Part shown: positions 11,215-22,384 of the stretch, piece after piece
How the letters are laid out: the number at the start of each line of letters is the position of its first letter
Numbering within the stretch: the first letter of the stretch is position 1
The notes under the pieces: model-generated
Database searches by the model: none
What the model was told of the DNA's origin: nothing
What the model saw: only the letters and a program-made list of their open reading frames with translations
Source: Eublepharis macularius
Lineage: Eukaryota > Chordata > Lepidosauria > Squamata > Eublepharidae
Assembly (NCBI RefSeq): GCF_028583425.1
Contig: NC_072797.1
Location: forward strand, 23,284,001-23,348,000
Length of the DNA stretch: 64,000 bases
Direction: 5' to 3'
Translations under genes and position numbers: made by a program

Positions 11215-12496
11215 TCCACTGGAGCACATTTCTTAACCACGTTGCAACCAGCAATGTTCATTGTGAACAGCCGTGTTAGATCCAGATCCTGTCTGAATGA
11301 GATGCAATTGAACCTTTGCATGACGTGCTCTCAGTACCTAGAAAACCTGGCACTTGTGCCGACCTTCCTTCCTGGATTATTCTGAAATGTGCTGCCGTTT
11401 CTCCGGCTGCATTTGTGGCCATTTCTTAAACCATACCCGTAGGCCAGCTAAACGGTATCCTGTGGGACTGCTGTCTGAGATTGCTCCACGTAAGCAAGTG
11501 GAAGTTATCACACAGGAGTTTATAAGAATTTCAGATATACTCCCTCTACCTGTTAAACGGTTAAATTCATAAACAGTGTCCCCTTCAAGGAATAAAAGGG
11601 CCAGGCGATTCTACTGTGTTTCAATAGCGCTTTTATATGGAAGAATGGGGCTCATAATGAGCACCCTTTTCAGAAACAAGAGTTTGTGTCTCTGTAACAG
11701 CATGTGGGAAGGATAAAGGAGAGAGCCCATTCATGTGGAAAAATCAATTATGGGCCCAGCAAAGCGCTTCTGTTCCCCTGCTTGAAGGGCTGTACTTCCC
11801 AAAAAGAAAAATCCAGAGTAAAGTTTGGGTTCCACTGTAGCTGAGAAATCCCGTTTTATTCTTTTTGTGCCACACAACATCTCGACGCAACCTGCTTCTG
11901 CCAAACATTTATTCAGCAAACCCTTCTTTACTTTTCATGTGAACAAGCGGGCTCGGCCAGTTGTTCAGTTCCTAAGCTATTCAGCAGTGCCCTGTAGAGA
12001 ACTCTTTGGACTGACAGTATGGAGGAACAGAGAAGGAGAAAGATGGATGTTTACAGAACTTTTGCCACATAACCAGTTGTTTTCTTTTTTTAAAGTCAGG
12101 GTTAAGATATGTATATTTGAGTTTGAGTGACTCCTTTTACATTGATTAGGCATCAATAGCTTCTATACTGCTAAACATTATGAGGAAAACACTTCCAGGA
12201 GGGAAAATTTGATCAAGATTTGACCATATATCACTTATAGGCAGCCATGAACGCCCTTCATCTCCCAATTTAGAAATATAATGAATGGGTTAGGATTGCT
12301 TATTATTATCCAACCATGCATTCTTCGATACTGACTGTGAAGGTATTCGACATATTTGCCCAATGTATTAATGTATTTTCCTGCAACTTTTTGTCATGGG
12401 TTAATATGAAGATCACACAGTGTTACAAACTTTCCTGTACTATGTTTTATGCCACTGACCTTGAATCTTGGATCTTGCGATTCTGTGATTTTACTG
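11215..12496. other. No gene or clear repeat
   Basis: Open frames up to about 100 codons (for example 11825-12130) show no recognisable domain. Nothing is supported. Confidence 0.5.
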
Positions 12497-12600
12497 TTTT
12501 ATTTATTGTATTTATTTGTATGCTGTAATTCGCCTTGAGCCCACTCATGGGGAGGGCAGATTATAAATTTAATAAATAATAATAAATAATAATGTAAAAA
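12497..12600 (+). mobile_element. LINE 3-prime end fragment
   Basis: TTCGCCTTGAGCCCACTCAT followed by GGGAGGGCAGATTATAAATT and an (AATAATAAT) tail is the layout of an L2/CR1-like LINE end. It is 5-prime truncated. Confidence 0.5.
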
Positions 12601-12674
12601 CATGAATTGAAAATATTCCTATTATTTACTGAAATACTAGGGAAAGTGCATCAGCAGTTGAAGAGCTTTTTGTA

Positions 12675-12755
12675 GCGATGGCAAACCATCTCTGTTAGTC
12701 TCTTGTCAAGAAAATCCCACTAGCAGTCACCATAAATCTGCTATGACTTAATGGC
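12675..12755 (+). repeat. SINE tail fragment
   Basis: GGCAAACCATCTCTGTTAGT followed by CTTGTCAAGAAAATCC and GCTATGACTTAATGGCAC. The same tail follows the 5S-derived head at 15702-15778, and its last part occurs near 30742-30790. So this is a head-less copy of that SINE. Confidence 0.6.
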
Positions 12756-12771
12756 ACTCTCTACACAATTT

Positions 12772-12803
<32 letters not shown>
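12772..12803. repeat. (ATC)n microsatellite
   Basis: About ten ATC units directly abut ATAGAATCATAGGGTTGGAA, a short dispersed-repeat fragment, and a (TTA)n/(AAT)n tract follows at 12841-12867. These simple tracts probably grew from retroposon tails. Confidence 0.9.
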
Positions 12804-12867
12804 AGAATCATAGGGTTGGAAGGGACCTCCAGGGCCAGCCATTATTATTATTATTAATAATAATAAT

Positions 12868-13548
12868 CACCAACATAATAGCAGTAGTAGTAACTGTGCT
12901 GATATACTGTTCTTTTAGACAGATTAGTGCCCCTACTCAGAGTGGTGACCAAGGTCAGTGTTATTATTATCCCCACAATGCAACTAGGGAGCTGAGGCTG
13001 GGAAGAGTGGCTTATCCCCAAGGCCAGGGCCGGATCTAGGGTTGCCAGCACCCAGGGCAACCCTGTGCACATGCGCGCGCTCCCGGCACTGCATGATGAC
13101 ATCACTTCTGTGATGTCATCACGCAGGGCGGAGCGTGCCACCCACGCGGTGCGCCAGCAGAGGCAGCATGCGGGGCTGGGAAGCCGCCCGTGCCATTCGC
13201 TTCCCCGCAGGACGGGAATGGCGCAGGCAGCCTCGCAGCCCCCCACAGGACAGGCAAATGGCGCGGGCGGCCTCGCAGCCCCCCTCACTGCCTTTTGCCT
13301 GCCCCACAGGACAGGGGGCATGCAGCAAGTCGGCCACCCCCTGTCCTGCGGGGCAGGCGAAAGGCAGTGCAGGGGGCTAGGAGGCTGCCCACGTTGCCGC
13401 CCGCGCACTCCCGGCAGCTGGCAGACTACCCCCCTGCCCCCTCTCGATCCAGCCCTGCCCAAGGCCACCTGCTAATCTCATGGCAGTAGTGGGATTTGAA
13501 CCAGCTACGTGCTGGTTCACATCCCAGCCACTTTATCACTGTGCTAAA
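12868..13548 (-). repeat. tRNA-derived SINE (type B) split by a hAT element
   Basis: The SINE body lies at 12868-13024 and the head at 13466-13548, where GGGATTTGAACCAG complements a B box and CACTGTGC complements the A-box side. The two halves are separated by the hAT insertion at 13025-13457. Without the insertion and one duplication copy, the SINE reads through TTATCCCCAAGGCCACCTGC. Confidence 0.85.
13025..13457. mobile_element. hAT non-autonomous element, 8-bp target duplication
   Basis: Starts CAGGGCCGGATC and ends GATCCAGCCCTG, imperfect inverted termini. It is flanked by a perfect 8-bp duplication CCCAAGGC (13017-13024 and 13458-13465), diagnostic of hAT-type insertion. The 433-bp interior is GC-rich and has a palindrome around GATGACATCACTT at 13093-13132. 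No transposase frame is present. Long open frames on both strands reflect GC content. Confidence 0.92.
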
Positions 13549-14254
13549 TGGTCAGTTTTCACTCAAAGGGTAAAATGCTGGAAGGGAAAGCCCTCCTAAA
13601 CTCCTCTGAGAAACAGCAGGGTAAAAATGTAATAGATAATGAGTCACCAAGGGGCCTGAAGAAGAATGCCCTCCCCATAATTTGAGTCTGGATGCATGGC
13701 AATGGGTAGCAGAAGCTTTTTATGGCCTGGATATAAATATCATCACCTGGTTAATAACATCTTATTAAGCCTCTGTGAAAGGGGCAGGACATTTTTTTCT
13801 CCCAGGGATAGTCTTAGGCAATACAGGAAACTGCCCTGGGCCCCACTTGCGGGGGAGGGGGCCTTGTACCCACTGTTGAAGGAGGGCAGTCCGTTCAGCA
13901 GCAGCAGCTGCTCACGCCTACCCCATCTGAGTCTTCACAATGACAGCCACTCACGCCTGCCTCATCCAAGTCCCTGGCAGGCTGCTTCTGGCAGCAGCAG
14001 GAGCTCCTGCCCATCTAACATGGATTGAGTTTGCTTGAAGTGGGCACAGCAGGAAGTGGGCACAGGGGGCAGGGGCAGTGATTCCGGAGCCTTAACCCAT
14101 TACGGATACACTGTGCTGTAGAGCTAGATTGCCGAGTCTCAGAGATGGATCAACACCAGCTGTGTCACATTACTCTACTTATGAGGGGAGCTTCCAAATA
14201 ATTTATCCTCTTCTCCACAGTGCCTTGCCAGTGCCAAACTTGTAAAGCTCTGTA
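13549..14254. other. No gene or clear repeat
   Basis: Includes a GC-richer patch at 13800-14080 with GCAGCAGCAG runs. No feature is supported. Confidence 0.45.
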
Positions 14255-14445
14255 GTTTATTTATTTACTTCATTTATACCCACCTTTCTCCAGTCCACAA
14301 TTATCTTGTTCTCCAGTCCACAATTATCCTCACCACAACCCTGAGAGGTAGATTAGGCTCAGCATGCGAGACTGGCTCAAGAACTTCCAGTGAGCTTCCA
14401 TGGTGGAGTGTCCTAACTGGACACTCATAACCACTACACCACACT

Positions 14446-14447
<2 letters not shown>
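14255..14447 (-). repeat. tRNA-derived SINE, minus
   Basis: Plus strand shows TTATTTATTTACTTCATTTA (the tail complement), ACAACCCTGAGAGGTAGATT and the head complement CATAACCACTACACC at 14427-14441. It is the same type as 39618-39772 and 35487-35722. Confidence 0.75.

Positions 14448-14482
<35 letters not shown>
14447..14482. repeat. (AC)n microsatellite
   Basis: Eighteen uninterrupted AC dinucleotides directly at the SINE head. It should be length-polymorphic. Confidence 0.95.
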
Positions 14483-14483
<1 letters not shown>

Positions 14484-15693
14484 AGCCTCCCAGCTTCTCT
14501 TAAAATGTCTCGCTCATCAATCATTCTACTTGGGCTCCATCAGCTTCACAGCCTACGTTCCGTTGAGGCCACCCAGATCATATCTTCCTGATTGCCCTCT
14601 GGCTATGCATACAGTAACTTCCGTTAACCAGCCCAAGCACATTTAACAAGAATGTCCCTATGGAAGCAGGTGCTATGAATTTGGAAAGACGGATTTCATC
14701 CATACAAAGGAGACAAAATTAGATTTTACCAGAGAAAGGTTACAATACTAATTAATCAGATATTAGGGTATAAAATTACCACTGCGCCTTAGTTACTTTA
14801 CTGATATCCATCCACAAGATGTGCATCCTACCTACTCTGAACTTGTGGAGAATGTGTTGGTTGTGACTGAAATTACTTGGGCTGGCTAGGAGAAATATTT
14901 TTCCCCCTCCCCTAAGTCAACACTTAGCTTGGAAGGGGGGATCGTTTATTATATAAATGAATGAACTGACATTTTAGAAGTGAGCCTGAAAAGTGAATCT
15001 ATTTAATCTTGACCGTGAGGCTCAGTGAAATCTGTTTGTTATGTTCTAGAACATTGAAAATCCCAGGTGTACAGTGGAAGAGAGGTTATTTCTGGTCAAC
15101 AAAATGCCAATGTGCTGTACCTTTTAAAAACATACTATATAAATTCATTATCAAGGTGGCTTTACCTCACCTAGGTGAAAATGACAGAGGATACGACTCA
15201 AGTGTATCCAATAAAGATGGTATGGATGACAGCGAATCTCCCTGGCTTGGTGAGAACATGCAGTTTGCACAATTCCTGCACCCGCCTGTGCCAATACACA
15301 CTTATCGTCAACTCCGGCCTTCTGGTTTCTTCTAATACTGCCTTTGCCAAGTTTTATAGTTATTTCATGAAAGGCATGAATGGAGCCTAGCAGAGAGAGA
15401 CCACCCATTATGTTTTCTTTTATGAGTGAAAGCCGGGATGTAAAACCAGGACTCCGGAAGAAAAAGGCTGTGACATTATACCTCTGTAGTTCCTGCAAAG
15501 GGTAGAGGAAGGGAGACCCATTCAGCTTCTGCCAAGGCTCTGTTTTTTAATATACATTCTTGAGCTTTGCAATAATGAGCTACTACCAGCGTTAAACATT
15601 TTCCCAGCACATTTACCAACATGTTGGTTTATACTGCCCCCGTGTGGCAAATCATGCTATGGTAACACAAAACAATTGTAATTCCTGCATAGC
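14483..15693. other. No gene or clear repeat
   Basis: Nothing supported. Frames at 15009-15498 lack recognisable domains. Confidence 0.5.
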
Positions 15694-15852
15694 TCAGAGC
15701 AGCCCGTCTCATCAGATCTCAGAAGCTAAGCAGAGTCAGCCCTGGTTAGTACTTGGATGGGAAACCAAGGAAGGCCAGGCCCTTGCCTTGAAATGCCCTT
15801 TGCCTTGAAAATGTTGGAGGTTATCATTCGTTGGCTGTGCCTTGATGCCAAA
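15694..15852 (+). repeat. 5S-rRNA-derived SINE (SINE3-like)
   Basis: 15702-15778 matches the body of 5S rRNA: CCCGTCTCATCAGATCTCAG, then AAGCTAAGCAG (internal A box) and TGGTTAGTACTTGGATGGGA (C box). Early bases and the 3-prime stem of 5S are missing, and a SINE tail follows (CTTGAAAATGTTGGAGG; GGCTGTGCCTTGATGCC). So it is a retroposed 5S-headed SINE using the 5S internal promoter, not a 5S gene. Confidence 0.85.
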
Positions 15853-15944
15853 TTACTTGAGTGCATGTCGAAGCTGATGGGTTTAGTCTGGAGTAACTCT
15901 GTATAGGACTGCATTCTCTGTTAACAGCAAAACAACAATAACAA

Positions 15945-16737
15945 CAAAAACAATAATTGATTTATATACCACCCTTCAGGACAACTTAATGCCCATTCAG
16001 AGCGGTTTACAAAGTATGTTATTATTATGCCCACAACAATCACCCTATGAGGTGAGTGGGGCTGAGAGAGCTCCGGAAGAGCTGTGACTGACCCGAGGTC
16101 TCCCAGCTTGCTTCAAGTGGAGGAGTGAGGAATCAAACCCAGTTCTTCAGATTAGAATCCTGTTGCTCTTAACCACTGTGGCGAAAAGGGGCCTTTCCTC
16201 CCTCTGGTAGACCCCGCTCTGCCTACCCCTCCCTTTTCGCCTCTGGCTAGGCACCTGAAGGGGCTGTCTCCCTTTCCTGTCTCCGGATAGTTGCTGCCAC
16301 CACTGTCCCTGTGTGGGGTCCTGGTTAGGCAGGACAGCCTCCTAACCTCCCTCCTCTGCTAGTGGGCCCAAGCGGTTGGGGGACTATGTGGAACAGAAGA
16401 GCTTTCTTCCTTCATAAATTCCAAAAATCGTTTATTTAACTTCTAACTATACACAGAAACCCCTACTCTATCTCCCTCACACCCTAATGAGATGTTGTGT
16501 AGGGCAGGCCCAATCCTTTGATCCCTGGGGTTACACTAGATCTCCCTCTCCCCTCAGAGCCATCTCTCCCTCCACTCTCCAGCCACCAACTGTCAACTTC
16601 CAACTCCCCTCCACTAACTGACTCGCTCTCCCTCCAATCACATTCTACTCCAGAACTGGCCCCTCCCCTCTGCAGCCCATAGAAAGTCAACTCCACAAAC
16701 AGAATGGCGTTTCTCCACAAGCACTACACCAAACTAG
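15945..16737 (-). repeat. tRNA-derived SINE (type A) split by a solo LTR
   Basis: The body at 15945-16176 reads TTTATATACCACCCTTCAGG, GACAACTTAATGCCC, then GCTCTTAACCAC. The last head bases continue at 16720-16737 (CACTACACCAAACTAG). The same subfamily occurs intact at 22765-23018 and 31335-31587, so the break point is clear. Confidence 0.85.
16177..16719 (-). mobile_element. Probable solo LTR
   Basis: A 543-bp insertion in the SINE starts TGTGGCGAAAAGG and ends TTTCTCCACA, so it has TG...CA ends with a 5-bp inverted repeat TGTGG/CCACA. Flanks ACCAC (16172-16176) and AGCAC (16720-16724) form a 5-bp target duplication with one mismatch. An AATAAA on the minus strand (within GTTAAATAAACG, near 16430-16441) suggests minus orientation. 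No internal gag/pol sequence is present, so it is either a recombined LTR or a look-alike. Confidence 0.7.
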
Positions 16738-19079
16738 CTCTCGTCTCTAGTCTCAGTGGGTAGTATTCTGGGTGGCCAACATCTTTGCGTGTTACCAAGA
16801 CATTTTTCTCCAAACACTGATCTGGAAGCAGGGGTGATATGAGACTGGAGAGCTATAAGAAAGTGGCTGATGCGGTACGTACTGCCCCCTCCCCCCCAAA
16901 AAGAGGTAGCACTGGTATGGAATTTTAAGTTGTTTTCACCCTGTCTTGGAGCCAAAACAATCCGATAAACAGGAAGACTAATAAAAGTGGCATTTCTATG
17001 CTCTGCTATTCTGCAGTAGCATCTTCCAACATGCTCGTATAGCTGTTAACATGGTTTGCTTCATCACAATTCCATATACTCTTCTTTTATATCCTGACTA
17101 TATGGTTATTGTCCACTCTCTAGAAAGTAAGACTTAATAGTGCTTATCTGAGAGGAATTGTCAGATAAAGTTGAAAAGGAGAGTCCATGTCGACACAGCA
17201 GCACATTTTTAAACTAAAAGAAAGTTTGATTTCTCAAGGATTTTTTAAAAAAAACTTTGATTCCCAATTTTTTTAAAAAATAGCCTTTATGATCTAGCTT
17301 TTAAGAAAAAGAACAAAATTCCAACAGAGAAAATGTTCTACATCTGTAGCCCAGATGTGATAATGTGAACCAGCCATTTCTCGTTAAGGTTGGCAGAAGT
17401 AAAAATGCACTTATATGGTTTCCTACAAGCCATTATTCTACAAAAAGGCCTGTCAGAATTTCAGCCTTGTTCCTCAAACTGCCAGGTACTTGAAAGTCCC
17501 CTTTGGGGTGCCACTCCAGGTGAGCCATAAAAGTTGACTGATGTCCAAAGTATAGCCTAGGGCGTGCCAACTTGACGGATTGTCAAGCAGGACTAAAGAA
17601 CAGTACAAAATGAGGATGCTACAAATTTCTCGGCAAACCTGTTCGACAGATGAACTTAACCATTTTCGACACTCACGATCAGACTATGAGCCAATCAGGG
17701 ATATATCAGATTGCATCGAGCAATTGGAACAGCTGCCAAATAATAGCTTTGCGGATGCCTGCTGGCCAGAAACAAACTGACTGGGGTATCAGCTGGGAGT
17801 AGAATTCTTATCCAAACCCCATCCCTCGAGTAAAATAGCTACATGGTGACGTTGCAAAAAGGAGCTATTCCCTCCCCTCCAAGCTGTCTACATTGCAGAG
17901 GAGTGGGGGTGGGGGTGGAAAGAGCTTGTTTGTCTTCCCCTCTTCCAAGCTGGGTGAGGACCAATGCAATGTTTTTAATCTTTGCGTTGCAAAAGAGAGA
18001 GGAGAAAAAACTTTCAGATATAGCAACTATGCTGAGAAACGGAGAATGGGCTGGAAAGCCGGTTTGGGCAGAGATTTCACGTTCCAGGAGAATATGATTG
18101 CAGGCGCTCTATGCTAGTCGTTAACATAGTCAAGGTAATCAAGAAATGTACCACGTACAATAAGAGACTATAACACGTTACATGTGGAGGTCACATTTTA
18201 CTGACAAAAGGGGAAGATGCTGTTTTCAGCCATATATCGACCTCTAGTGGCATTAAGTGGAGAACTACTTCATAGCTAACAGGATTTCATTTGGTGTCTG
18301 CTTATTTTTGCATATTTATTTTCACGCATTTATCAATATTATCCGCAGGATCAGTTAAGTGGGGATCTAGCAGCACAAGACCCACTGAAGTACGCAAGAA
18401 CATTGGCGAAGGAGTTAAGAACATTCCTTATGAACAACTGGCATACACCAGGCTAGGGATCCCCAGGACATTTCGTTCTATTTGGTTCATGTTGTTGGTT
18501 GCATTTTGGGGTGGGTTGTTTAATACCATAATTCAAATTATTTAGTTCAGTAGTCATGTCCATCAGGTGGAAATATATTTCCACCTGTAACTTTCTGTAT
18601 CCCATCACCCAACAGGGCTCAAATTTAGGGGTTGAACCCCTTCCCTAAGCAATCCTCACCTAAATTTCAGGCAACTAGTAAAAAGCCTCCCTGTTCTATT
18701 GGCTGTTTATTTCATGAGATTTTATCCCACCCTTCCTAAAAAGAGTTCAGGGCAGCATATATGGATGTCCTCTCCTCCACTGTAACAAACGTAGCCTAAC
18801 GTAGGTTAGGCTGAAAGAGAGTAGGGTTTATGGATTTCGTTATGTGCCCCCCACCCTCCCCCTTATAATTCAAGAACTACCTAGACCCCTGTATACTGTG
18901 GCCTTTGACTACAACGGGGGAAAGGATGCTCAGGCAGTAAGAATGTTTTGCTGTAAGTTGAGACAGGCATCTATAAACAAAGAATTCAACTGTTTATCCC
19001 TTCCCCACCAAAGAAGCAGATATCCTGCCTGCTCCAGATCCTAAGAATTACAGTGATAAATGGATACCCCAAAGACCCT
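16738..19079. other. No gene or clear repeat
   Basis: Contains a G/T-rich run near 17902-17920 and a short inverted repeat (AGCCTAAC...GTTAGGCT) near 18792-18812. A fragment of SINE-tail type lies near 18702-18760. No gene is supported. Confidence 0.45.
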
Positions 19080-19215
19080 TGGAAAGGTTCCCAACACAAA
19101 TGCCAGGAGATCTGGGGAGGGGGGAAGTATCTGGGGAGGGTGGAGTTTGGGAAGGATGTGACAGCAGTTCCAGGTGACACTCTAGACCACCTCCTCTAGT
19201 TTCTATGGTTTTACC
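19080..19215 (-). mobile_element. Degraded hAT-type MITE, TAGGGTTGCC family
   Basis: CCAGGAGATCTGGGGAGG and GTGGAGTTTGGGAAGGATG match the minus orientation of the family body. The termini are too decayed to place exactly. Confidence 0.4.
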
Positions 19216-21095
19216 ATATAGACCGACAGAAATCCCTAGAGTGTCACTGAAGGCCATTTTTCCTTCTGCTCTTCAATTCCTCAGGGGTGGAAAATTGGGG
19301 CTGGAGGCCCATTTAAGACAGGTGAATAGGAGGCCTAACCTGGGTCAAGACACCAGCAGCCCTGATGTTAGTATTTGCACTTAGTTAATATTTAAAAAAT
19401 ATATATATATATAAACCCTCCTTTCTCACCAACATCTCAGGACACACTTTTAGATCAGGAAAGAGTCAACCTTACCCCAACGACTGCAAACTAATCTGCA
19501 GTTACGCTAGTTTAATTCTGGGCTGGAATGTAGCCAAGAGTAATTACTTTGGTAAACGAGAACTTAGACACATTGCAAAATACATCACAATGTGAGCTAT
19601 TGTCCCCTTGGACTATCCATGGCTGTGGCACAGCATCAATGGAAGCTGGTGCTGCTATGACAACAATAGTCATTCTCACCAGACAAAGTCCTGCAAAGCT
19701 GTCGCCTAGGCTGGGACAGAAATCAGTAGAAAGAGTGGAATGGGGGGGAAATACTTCTATATTATCATAAAGTCATTTTGTCTAGAAGTGACTGAAATCC
19801 TGCACACAGCTAATATTCCAGATAAATGTTTTAGAGCAGACTGCAGCTGCTAATAGGCACACAGAGAGAAGGACCCTGGGGGAGGCATATCATACGGTGG
19901 TGGTTCTTTCAATTTCTTACTTGATAATCCATTTATAAACAATGGCTCATAACAAAACCTGGAGATTTTCTCCATGCTGCTTCTCAAGCAGTAGCGTGAG
20001 AAAGTTTTGTAATCATTACGGTGATGCCATTTATTTAGATATGTACAAGGTTTTCTTTCAGGGGGTATGAGTTGGTATGGAGTACCAGCACTTCTTGGGC
20101 ATTCAGGAGTTTAACTGATAGGGCAGAACATCATCAGAACCCGCATTTTCTTTTCTGAGGTGTAGCCTTACCCCCTTGCTTTCATGATATTTTTTTAGCA
20201 AACTTAAAGCCACAAGACATAACAGGCAATATGCAATCATTATCAATATTTTTACTGCTCTCTTCTTGTGCCACAAATACTTCCTTCCTGTTGCACCAAT
20301 TTACGATTAGAAAACTGTTTATCCATCTCATTATTTCAGAGCCTAAAGGATATTTTGTTTGCAAAACTTCCCCTCTCAGTCCATTCTTTCCCAGAGGGGT
20401 AACATAATCTCCTGCCACCAGCTTTTTAAGCACTGTTGCATCAGGTTATGAGCTTAGTTGGTCGTCTTATTGACAGAACAATGTGATGAAAGAGACTGTG
20501 CGGCTGATGCAAGGCCCGAGGTCCTTGGCGGCCAATTGAGCGGGCTCGTTGCCTTGATGCTCCAGGGTTTGTGACTGAGCCTGCTTTGGTGCAGGCTATT
20601 TCGGATGGGAAAGGCACTTCCAGTGACCTTCTGTCATCTTTCATTAACAAGGAAGCACAAAGTCCCCAGACTGTGCATTTAAGGGTGGACTAATAGAAAC
20701 AGAAACATGTCTGGTGAAGCTTTTCCTGCCATTGGGCTCCTCGGCAAGAAAAGATGAACTTTCTCTACTTTTAGCAGACTGAAAGATTCCCCTGATGAAC
20801 AAAAGCCTTCTCCAGAAAGGAAGCATCTTTCGCAAAATACCGGGAATGAACGAATAAAAATCAACAGTCTATTTAAAATTTTCGACAGGTTGTTTGCAAG
20901 TGGCGATTGCGTTGGGAGAAAAGCAGATCTTGCACTGCGCCCCCCATCCAATGGCTGTTCGCACAGTGCAGGGATATCTGCATTATATGGGTAAAGAACT
21001 GTGTTCATTGGCTTTCCACTGCTCAACACGGGCATGGAATCTCATCCTGACCCAGCAGCAAGCAGCACAGGAATAGTCAGTAACAGTGTCACAGC
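19216..21095. other. No gene; short (TA)n only
   Basis: A short TA tract lies at about 19397-19411. No gene or well-defined repeat is seen. Confidence 0.5.
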
Positions 21096-21492
21096 CAGGG
21101 CTCATTTTGAGGGGGAACGCACAGGAACGCAGTTCCAGCAGTTCCCCAAAGAGGTCACATGTCAGGTGGCCCCACCCACCTGACTCTCGGCCATTTTGGG
21201 CCCATTTTATCCTGGATTGGGGCCGAAACAGCCCGGATCAGGCCTCTAACGGGTGGCGGTCCGGATCACTCTCCTGTTCAGCAGTGGCCTGATCCTGACC
21301 ATTTTGGCCCCCTTTTGGCCACTTTCAGCCCCTTTCTGCCATTTTGGGTCCAATTTCAGCCCTGAATGGCCAGGATTAGGTCCAAAGCAGCCAGGATAGG
21401 TGATGTCAGGGAGTGTGGCATATGCAAATCAGTTATGCTAACGAGTTATGCTAATGAGTTCCTCCAGCTCTTTTTCTACTAAATGACCCCTG
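21096..21492. mobile_element. hAT non-autonomous element, 8-bp target duplication
   Basis: Starts CAGGGCTCATTTTGAG and ends CTACTAAATGACCCCTG, whose complement CAGGGGTCATTTAG matches the start. Flanks GTCACAGC (21088-21095) and GTCACAAC (21493-21500) are an 8-bp duplication with one difference. The 397-bp interior has CCATTTTGGGCCC-like modules repeated several times, with no transposase. Confidence 0.9.
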
Positions 21493-21714
21493 GTCACAAC
21501 TCTGGACATCCTATCCCTGGGGCAGAAGGGGCAGAGCACTAAGGAAGGCAGCAGCCCAAAGGGTTACTAAAAGCATTAAAAACGGAGCAGGAAACCTGCC
21601 AGAAAAGCATCTGGGCCTTTGATGACCAAGGAAGCAAAGGATTGCTAAAAGAAGATGGGGAGATGGCAGAGGAGCTCAATGAATTCATTGCATCTGCATT
21701 CACAGTGTAAAATG

Positions 21715-21896
21715 GAAAAGAGCAAGAGTCCAGTAGCACCTATAAAACTAACAAAATAAGTAGTATCTGAAGAAGTGAGCTGTGGCTCACGAAAGCTCAT
21801 ACCCTACCACTAATTTTGTTAGTCTTATAGGCACTACTGGACTCTTGCTCTTTTCCACTGCTACAGACAGACTAACACGGCTACCCACCTTGATTT
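21715..21896. mobile_element. Inverted dimer of Penelope-like repeat
   Basis: The left part GAGTCCAGTAGCACCTATAA is the complement of the later TTATAGGCACTACTGGACTC. The forward half carries the motif CTGAAGA-A-GTGAGC-TGTG-GCTCAC-GAAA (21767-21794) with a perfect 6-bp stem, and then the distal end CAGACTAACACGGCTACC. I infer a Penelope-like origin from the motif order and inverted arrangement. No reverse transcriptase is present. Confidence 0.6.
21767..21794 (+). ncRNA. Hammerhead-like hairpin motif (possible)
   Basis: CTGAAGA, one A, stem GTGAGC (21775-21780), loop TGTG, stem GCTCAC (21785-21790), GAAA. Hammerhead ribozymes have CUGANGA - stem II - GAAA. The extra A and the absence of a convincing stem III in this copy mean activity is not shown. 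Other copies have different but complementary stems (see findings). Confidence 0.35.
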
Positions 21897-21968
21897 ATCT
21901 CCACTGTGTAAAATGTAGGGCATGTACCCATGCCACATCCATGATTTTCAGGGAGGGAGGCTGAAGAA

Positions 21969-22208
21969 TTGAGTCAAATTGAGGTGATGGGAGATGAAGT
22001 TCTTGACCTACTGGGGAAATCAGTACATCTCCAGGTCCTGATGGCATTTTACTTGAGGGGTCTCAAATGCGAGACTGTGGAGCTACTAAACAGAATCTGT
22101 AACTTTTCACTAAAATCAGCCACTGTACCAGAGTCCTGGAGAGGAGCAAATATAAACATGTGCTTTTTTCAAAAAGGAGTCCAGAGAGAAACCAGGAAAT
22201 TATGTTAG
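21969..22208 (+). pseudogene. Broken CR1 reverse transcriptase fragment
   Basis: The frame contains CNFSLKSATVPESWRGANI, followed by FFQKGVQRE, corresponding to the CR1 segment just before the NYRP/SL motif. A stop follows directly after the RETRK-like part. Further on, 22682-22708 encodes ARFADDTK, the FADD catalytic box, in a separate broken frame. This enzyme normally performs target-primed reverse transcription; here it is non-functional. Confidence 0.8.
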
Positions 22209-22384
22209 GCCAGTCAGCCTGAACTTCTGTCCTGGGGAAATTGGTAGAAACAGTATAAAATTATTAGTATATAAATAAACGAAGGATGTGGTACCTCATC
22301 AAAGAATCCTGAGTAAGTTCAGCAGTCATGGAGCAAGTCATCTTATAGATTAACATGGGTTAAATGAAAGGAAATGGAAAGCAG

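Noticed and set aside
12854..13489. Frames of up to 204 codons around 13 kb
   Set aside because: They cross the boundaries of a SINE and the hAT element inserted in it, so they cannot be an old conserved gene.
14447..14482. Valine/cysteine-rich stretch in a minus-strand frame
   Set aside because: Translation of the AC microsatellite.
15702..15778. Possible 5S rRNA gene
   Set aside because: Missing the 5S ends and terminal stem, with internal substitutions and a SINE tail instead of a T-run terminator.
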